DNA of 10,787 nt from Acidiferrobacter sp. (GTDB taxonomy: Bacteria > Pseudomonadota > Gammaproteobacteria > Arenicellales > UBA868), in assembly GCA_002694065.1 (NCBI GenBank), contig NZKZ01000013.1, forward strand, positions 5,279-16,065. Direction: 5' to 3'. The notes below the pieces were generated by a model, which saw only the letters and a list, made by a program, of their open reading frames with translations, had not been told where the DNA came from and did no database searches. A program made the position numbers and the translations under genes. Positions 7,691 to 10,787 of the stretch are shown in pieces (position 1 is the first letter of the stretch; each line of letters starts with the position of its first letter).

Positions 7691-8623
7691 CTAGTGCCCG
7701 GATGGATTGAATCGTGTTTGCAGATCCAAAATCAGATCGGCCACTTTGACGTCTCTTGGCATCACCCGATCAATCATCGGCAGTCGACCATCCAACTGAA
7801 CACTGCCGCCCTGTACTACCCCGCGGCTCAGCAGCATCGCACTGTGCCCCGCTTCAGCAGCGAGCCTGACGGTCGCGTCATTGTAATCCCGGTCTCCGCC
7901 AAACGGAATGGAAAAAACCGAGGTTTTCTGAACGTCGGCCAGCGTTTTCAAAAAGCGACGGTTCTCATCTATTTCACGCCATTGCTCATCCTCACTAAGA
8001 GATGACAACACATAGTGATGCAGGGAATGACTGCCATAACTGACCAAGGGGTGTGCTAAGAGTTTCTGGGTTTGCTGAGTGTAGAACCCGGTACACCCTT
8101 CGATGGGCGCCTCATCCTCGAGAAAAGCATCCAGCATTTCACATACCCGGATGCTGCTGTTTCTTGGATCTTTGGTATAGCGGTAAAAGGACTGTCCCGG
8201 ATCCCGTTGAAACGCCTCACCAAAACGTGCTTCGAACGCTTGAGTACGCCCACGCTCCATAATGACCCGGACCTGGTCACGCCAGAAAAGCTTGCCTTTC
8301 ATAAACGCGCCGTTGATAAAAATTGCCAGGGGAATCTGCAGCGCCTCAAAGACGCGGAACGCTTCATCAGGCACACACTGGTAGCCATCGTCAACGGTGA
8401 CCGTGGCAAGACCCTTGCGGTTGCGTGCTTGGCAGTATTCGTCGACCGAGACAAACCGGTATGAGCGCGACAACGCTTCCAAGTGGCGAAAAAGCGTCTG
8501 TGGCGCCACATTATGGAGCGCCTGCCCAAGCACTGCAGGCGGCGATGCAAATGTCCCGTGATACAGCAGCGCCAGGCCGCACTCACTGGCAAGCTTATGC
8601 ACAGACCGCTCTTGAGCGCTCAT
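7691..8623 (-). CDS. Polysaccharide deacetylase-fold (CE4/NodB-like) protein, cytoplasmic
   Basis: A 310-residue protein of the carbohydrate esterase 4 superfamily, metal-dependent hydrolases that remove N- or O-acetyl groups from sugars and, in some branches, act on small amides. Motif 1 is TVDDGY (residues 76-81), with Asp78 as likely base and Asp79 as metal ligand. Motif 2 is SHSLHH (198-203), with His199 and His203 as metal ligands. Motif 3 is represented by IPFGGDRDY (239-247), where the usual Arg before the Pro is not present. N-terminal LALLYHG (17-23) is the typical first strand. No signal peptide or membrane segment is visible, so it should be cytoplasmic, which is unusual for an enzyme of surface polysaccharide and leaves room for a small-molecule or lipid-linked-sugar substrate. 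AGGAG at 8635-8639 precedes the ATG by 11 bases. Upstream partner of the MttB-like gene and divergent from the cyclodeaminase-family gene. Confidence 0.85.
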   Translation of the reverse strand: MSAQERSVHKLASECGLALLYHGTFASPPAVLGQALHNVAPQTLFRHLEALSRSYRFVSVDEYCQARNRKGLATVTVDDGYQCVPDEAFRVFEALQIPLAIFINGAFMKGKLFWRDQVRVIMERGRTQAFEARFGEAFQRDPGQSFYRYTKDPRNSSIRVCEMLDAFLEDEAPIEGCTGFYTQQTQKLLAHPLVSYGSHSLHHYVLSSLSEDEQWREIDENRRFLKTLADVQKTSVFSIPFGGDRDYNDATVRLAAEAGHSAMLLSRGVVQGGSVQLDGRLPMIDRVMPRDVKVADLILDLQTRFNPSGH

Positions 8624-8716
8624 CTTGGTTGCTGCTCCTGATTCAGAGGTTTGCGTACGCTGAACTCAAAACAAGAGGCTAAACTAAAGCCCTTCCGCAG
8701 GCAAAAGCATTTATCC
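8624..8716. promoter_or_regulatory. Divergent control region between deacetylase-fold and cyclodeaminase-family genes
   Basis: This 93-base spacer must carry the promoters for both directions if each gene has its own. It holds a perfect 8-bp palindrome, GCGTACGC at 8653-8660, and a TTCAG / CTGAA inverted repeat at 8642-8646 and 8660-8664, either of which could be an operator half-site arrangement. TAAACT at 8680-8685 is a possible plus-strand -10, but no matching -35 is convincing. The assignment rests on position and symmetry only. Confidence 0.35.
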
Positions 8717-9667
8717 ATGAATTCGAATTCCTTCCACCTTGACGCACAACAGATTTTCGAACATGTCAGCTTCGGACCGCTTGTTGATGATCTTGCCCGG
8801 ATGCATCGGGAATCCCCTGCTGATCTGCAGGACATGCTGTTGGAGCAGCCGGGACAGATGGATAAAGACTACTGCCTGATCCGGGCGGCCTGGCAGGGTG
8901 GCGCAGCGCTCGGCGTCAAGATCGCCAGCGTCTTTCCAGCCAATGTGTCGCACGATCTTCCGGCAATTCATGCCGCTTATATTCTTTTTGACGGCGTCAA
9001 CGGGGTCCCGGTGCGTTCGATTGACGGCAACGCACTTACCTACCTCAAAACCGCCGCAGACTCCGCGCTCGGATCTCAACTGCTCGCACGCCCCGATTGC
9101 AGGCGCTTACTCATGGTGGGAGCCGGCGCCATGGCGCCTTATCTCATTGAGGCCCACTGTACCGTTCACCCGCAGATTGAAGAAATTCGCGTCTGGAACC
9201 GCTCGGTGGGACGGCGCGACACGTTATTGGACCAGATAAATAATGTGCGCCATGCTGAGGCCGCGGACGATCTTTCAGAGGCGGTTTCCTGGGCCGACCT
9301 GGTTTGCTGTGCGACCATGACCTCTGAACCCCTGATCCAGGGACAATGGCTCAAGCCGGGTACACATCTGGATCTTGTCGGTGCATTTCGCAAAGACATG
9401 CGGGAGGCAGATGACGAAGCCATGAGACGTGCACAAGTCTTCGTTGACTCACGCAAAACCACTATAGGGGAAATCGGTGAACTCGTTATTCCCATGGAGG
9501 CTGGAGTGATCTCTGAAAAGAATGTGCTTGGTGACCTCTATGACCTGTGCGCCAGTGCGACTGGCCGACAAAGTCCCGAGGACATTACCCTGTTCAAGAA
9601 CGGCGGCGGAGGACATCTGGACCTCATGACCGCAAGACATATTGAAAGCCGCTGCGCAACAGACTAA
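8717..9667 (+). CDS. Ornithine cyclodeaminase / mu-crystallin family NAD(P)-dependent protein
   Basis: A 316-residue member of the family that includes ornithine cyclodeaminase, L-alanine dehydrogenase (archaeal type) and ketimine or delta1-pyrroline-2-carboxylate reductases; all bind NAD(P) and act on amino or imino acids in the cytoplasm. Visible marks: GVKIASVFPAN (66-76) with Lys68 at the conserved substrate lysine; ALTYLKTAADSALGS (106-120); the Rossmann loop LLMVGAGAMA (131-140); WADLVCCATMTSEPLI (192-207); LDLVGAFRKDMREAD (218-232) with Asp227 near the expected catalytic acid; and FKNGGGGHLDLMTA (293-306). In the LKTAADS motif the family's common Arg of RTAA is Lys111, so the exact reaction is uncertain. 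ATG 8717 is chosen because family similarity starts there; a TTG at 8651 would add a lysine-rich, unrelated 22 residues. Divergent from the deacetylase-fold/MttB unit and convergent with the next gene, 14 bases away. Confidence 0.9.
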   Translation: MNSNSFHLDAQQIFEHVSFGPLVDDLARMHRESPADLQDMLLEQPGQMDKDYCLIRAAWQGGAALGVKIASVFPANVSHDLPAIHAAYILFDGVNGVPVRSIDGNALTYLKTAADSALGSQLLARPDCRRLLMVGAGAMAPYLIEAHCTVHPQIEEIRVWNRSVGRRDTLLDQINNVRHAEAADDLSEAVSWADLVCCATMTSEPLIQGQWLKPGTHLDLVGAFRKDMREADDEAMRRAQVFVDSRKTTIGEIGELVIPMEAGVISEKNVLGDLYDLCASATGRQSPEDITLFKNGGGGHLDLMTARHIESRCATD

Positions 9668-9681
9668 TACGCACCTCGCTC

Positions 9682-10011
9682 TTATCCTGGATTCAACACC
9701 TGCCAGAAGAGTGGCAACCAGGCAATCGTCAGCAAACCTACCAGCACAGATTGGGTTATCAGCACCTTGCGATGCTTTGCCCGGCGCTCCCCGCTGCTGG
9801 ACGACATAAACACGGCGCTCATCAGCACATCGAGGAGTGTGACGAAAAAAAAGATCGGCACGAGGGCCGGGACAATCACCGTCGTGACAAAAGCCCAACC
9901 CTCGTAACTGGTAGGAGCCAGCGCGAAGGGAGCCATCGCAGCGAGGATTCCCAGCACCAGTGCCAGTGCCAGCCTCAGTGGTCCCAATAGTTGTGAAAAC
10001 TCTCTCAGCAT
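9682..10011 (-). CDS. Small integral membrane protein of unknown function
   Basis: I do not recognise this 109-residue protein. Three hydrophobic segments are clear: about 11-33, 41-68 and 84-104. A Ser-rich, strongly basic loop (SSSSGERRAKHRK, 70-82) separates the second and third and by the positive-inside rule should face the cytoplasm. There is no cysteine and no catalytic motif. The coding call is supported by the coherent membrane pattern, an ATG with a weak GAGA ribosome site nine bases or less upstream, an in-frame stop (TAG) before any earlier start, and its same-strand position 69 bases downstream of the AsmA-family gene. It may be co-transcribed with that gene and therefore be an envelope protein, but this is inference. 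Confidence 0.7.
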   Translation of the reverse strand: MLREFSQLLGPLRLALALVLGILAAMAPFALAPTSYEGWAFVTTVIVPALVPIFFFVTLLDVLMSAVFMSSSSGERRAKHRKVLITQSVLVGLLTIAWLPLFWQVLNPG

Positions 10012-10048
10012 CGTTTTCTCTCGAGTTGCTTTTCTCGCGCTCTACCCG

Positions 10049-10084
10049 TCATTCGACGTGCCAGAAGATACCGTCGTGCTTCAT
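10049..10084 (-). other. 11-codon open frame overlapping the AsmA stop (possible coupling peptide)
   Basis: The TGA stop of the AsmA-family gene overlaps an ATG as ATGA. From it runs an 11-residue frame, MKHDGIFWHVE, ending in TGA 37 bases before the membrane protein start. It is too short to identify as a gene and may be chance. A reinitiating ribosome could translate it and be carried nearer to the membrane protein start, so it is recorded as a possible coupling element. Confidence 0.2.
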
Positions 10085-10787
10085 TGTGTTTCCCCCTTGG
10101 TGACATCTGCATTAGGTGTCATCTGCAGGCGCTCCCAGGCTTTAGGGACAGATCCAGGCTTCGCTGTCAGGAGTCGCTCCTGACTGCTTGCTGCCAGCGC
10201 GCAGACATCCTGGCTGCCCGTAAACTTATCAAAAAGCCCCTGGGCCAAAATGGACAGTCCCGCAGTAGCGGCTGCAAATCCCCATGTCACCCCGGTCTTA
10301 AGCACTCCTCCCGGATCTGCCTGGATTTTTGGTTCCAGGAGATTGCCTCCAATCCGGTAGAAGTTGGTGAGATTTGCCGCAGAGACGCCGAAACCTTTGC
10401 GCGCTTTGGGATTGATCAGAAACACCAGTGATTCGTCTTTCAGACTAAAGCCGCCCCGGATCAGGTAAGTGACATCCTGTGTTTGGAGCGCAATGCTATC
10501 ACTTGAGATTGCTATCCCATCGACAATGCGAAAACCAATCACCCCACAGTCAAGGCGATGAAATTCTGACTTCTTCTTCGGGTTGATCGCGCTGAAGATC
10601 TGCACCAGGATTGAATTGGTCAGAAGATCAAATCCGCTTGCTGGAATGTAGGTATGGTCACCCCGGGCGAGAAAAGATCCCGACGAGGTTGACGCAATCT
10701 CCTTAGGCGACGTGCCCTTACCGGAAAGATCAATCGCCAGGTCGAGTGTACCTTCCAGAGGCAGCTGGACATCTTTCAGTGCCGGAA
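10081..10787 (-). CDS. AsmA family protein, C-terminal part (gene runs off the right edge)
   Basis: The frame is open from the stop at 10081 to the window edge, giving the last 234 residues of a longer protein. AsmA-family proteins are large, N-terminally anchored periplasmic proteins linked to outer-membrane assembly and lipid transport between membranes. Visible family traits, numbered in the fragment: LEGTLDLAIDLSGKGTS (10-26), a beta-rich stretch with SGSFLARGD (35-43), GFDLLTNSIL (51-60), LDCGVIGFRIVDGIA (78-92), the QTQDVTYLIRGGFSLKDESL strand set (101-120), and the typical tail GGNLLEPKIQADPGGV (146-161), then an Ala/Gly-rich TWGFAAATAGLSILAQGLF segment (167-185) and a Cys195. The N-terminal anchor and most of the protein lie outside. 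A GTG at 10605 is internal and should not be taken as the start. Followed on the same strand by the small membrane protein. Confidence 0.82.
   Translation of the reverse strand, partial: PALKDVQLPLEGTLDLAIDLSGKGTSPKEIASTSSGSFLARGDHTYIPASGFDLLTNSILVQIFSAINPKKKSEFHRLDCGVIGFRIVDGIAISSDSIALQTQDVTYLIRGGFSLKDESLVFLINPKARKGFGVSAANLTNFYRIGGNLLEPKIQADPGGVLKTGVTWGFAAATAGLSILAQGLFDKFTGSQDVCALAASSQERLLTAKPGSVPKAWERLQMTPNADVTKGETQ

Noticed and set aside
10081..10605. A complete 174-residue gene starting at GTG 10605.
   Set aside because: The frame stays open for another 60 codons to the window edge and the upstream residues continue the AsmA-like beta-rich pattern, so the GTG is an internal Val codon.

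Overview
The window reads as an ordinary chromosomal stretch from a Gram-negative bacterium, most likely a proteobacterium and plausibly a marine or free-living gammaproteobacterium. This is inferred from gene content: a periplasmic MltD-type lytic transglycosylase, a one-chain iron-sulfur fumarase, PdxH, and an AsmA-family envelope protein. The MttB-like protein resembles the corrinoid-independent-looking homologs common in marine proteobacteria. The window is densely coding (eight genes, short gaps). I see no RNA gene, insertion sequence, CRISPR array or prophage signature.

Layout. (1) 25-2577, minus strand: a secreted lytic transglycosylase with an SLT catalytic domain and a long tail of LysM repeats, four of which carry a matching pair of cysteines. 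(2) A 203-bp divergent spacer with a possible extended -10 promoter. (3) 2781-6077, plus strand: a probable three-gene operon of class I fumarate hydratase, an exported protein with two thioredoxin folds, and pyridoxamine 5'-phosphate oxidase (pdxH). (4) Around 6073-6102, an inverted repeat holds the stop codons of two convergent genes and may end both transcripts.

(5) 6098-8623, minus strand: a two-gene unit of a cytoplasmic polysaccharide-deacetylase-fold protein followed by a trimethylamine-methyltransferase (MttB) family protein without pyrrolysine. It is divergent, across 93 bp, from an ornithine cyclodeaminase/mu-crystallin family oxidoreductase (8717-9667, plus strand). These three genes form the least understood part of the window. 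By family they could handle a nitrogen compound (methylated amine, imino acid or N-acyl amide), but no pathway can be assigned from sequence alone.

(6) 9682-10787, minus strand: a small three-helix membrane protein lies downstream of the C-terminal part of an AsmA-family protein whose reading frame runs off the right edge. An 11-codon open frame overlaps the AsmA stop as ATGA and may couple translation.

Nothing here is clearly a new defence or mobile system. The best leads are the MttB / deacetylase-fold / cyclodeaminase cluster and the cysteine-paired LysM repeats.
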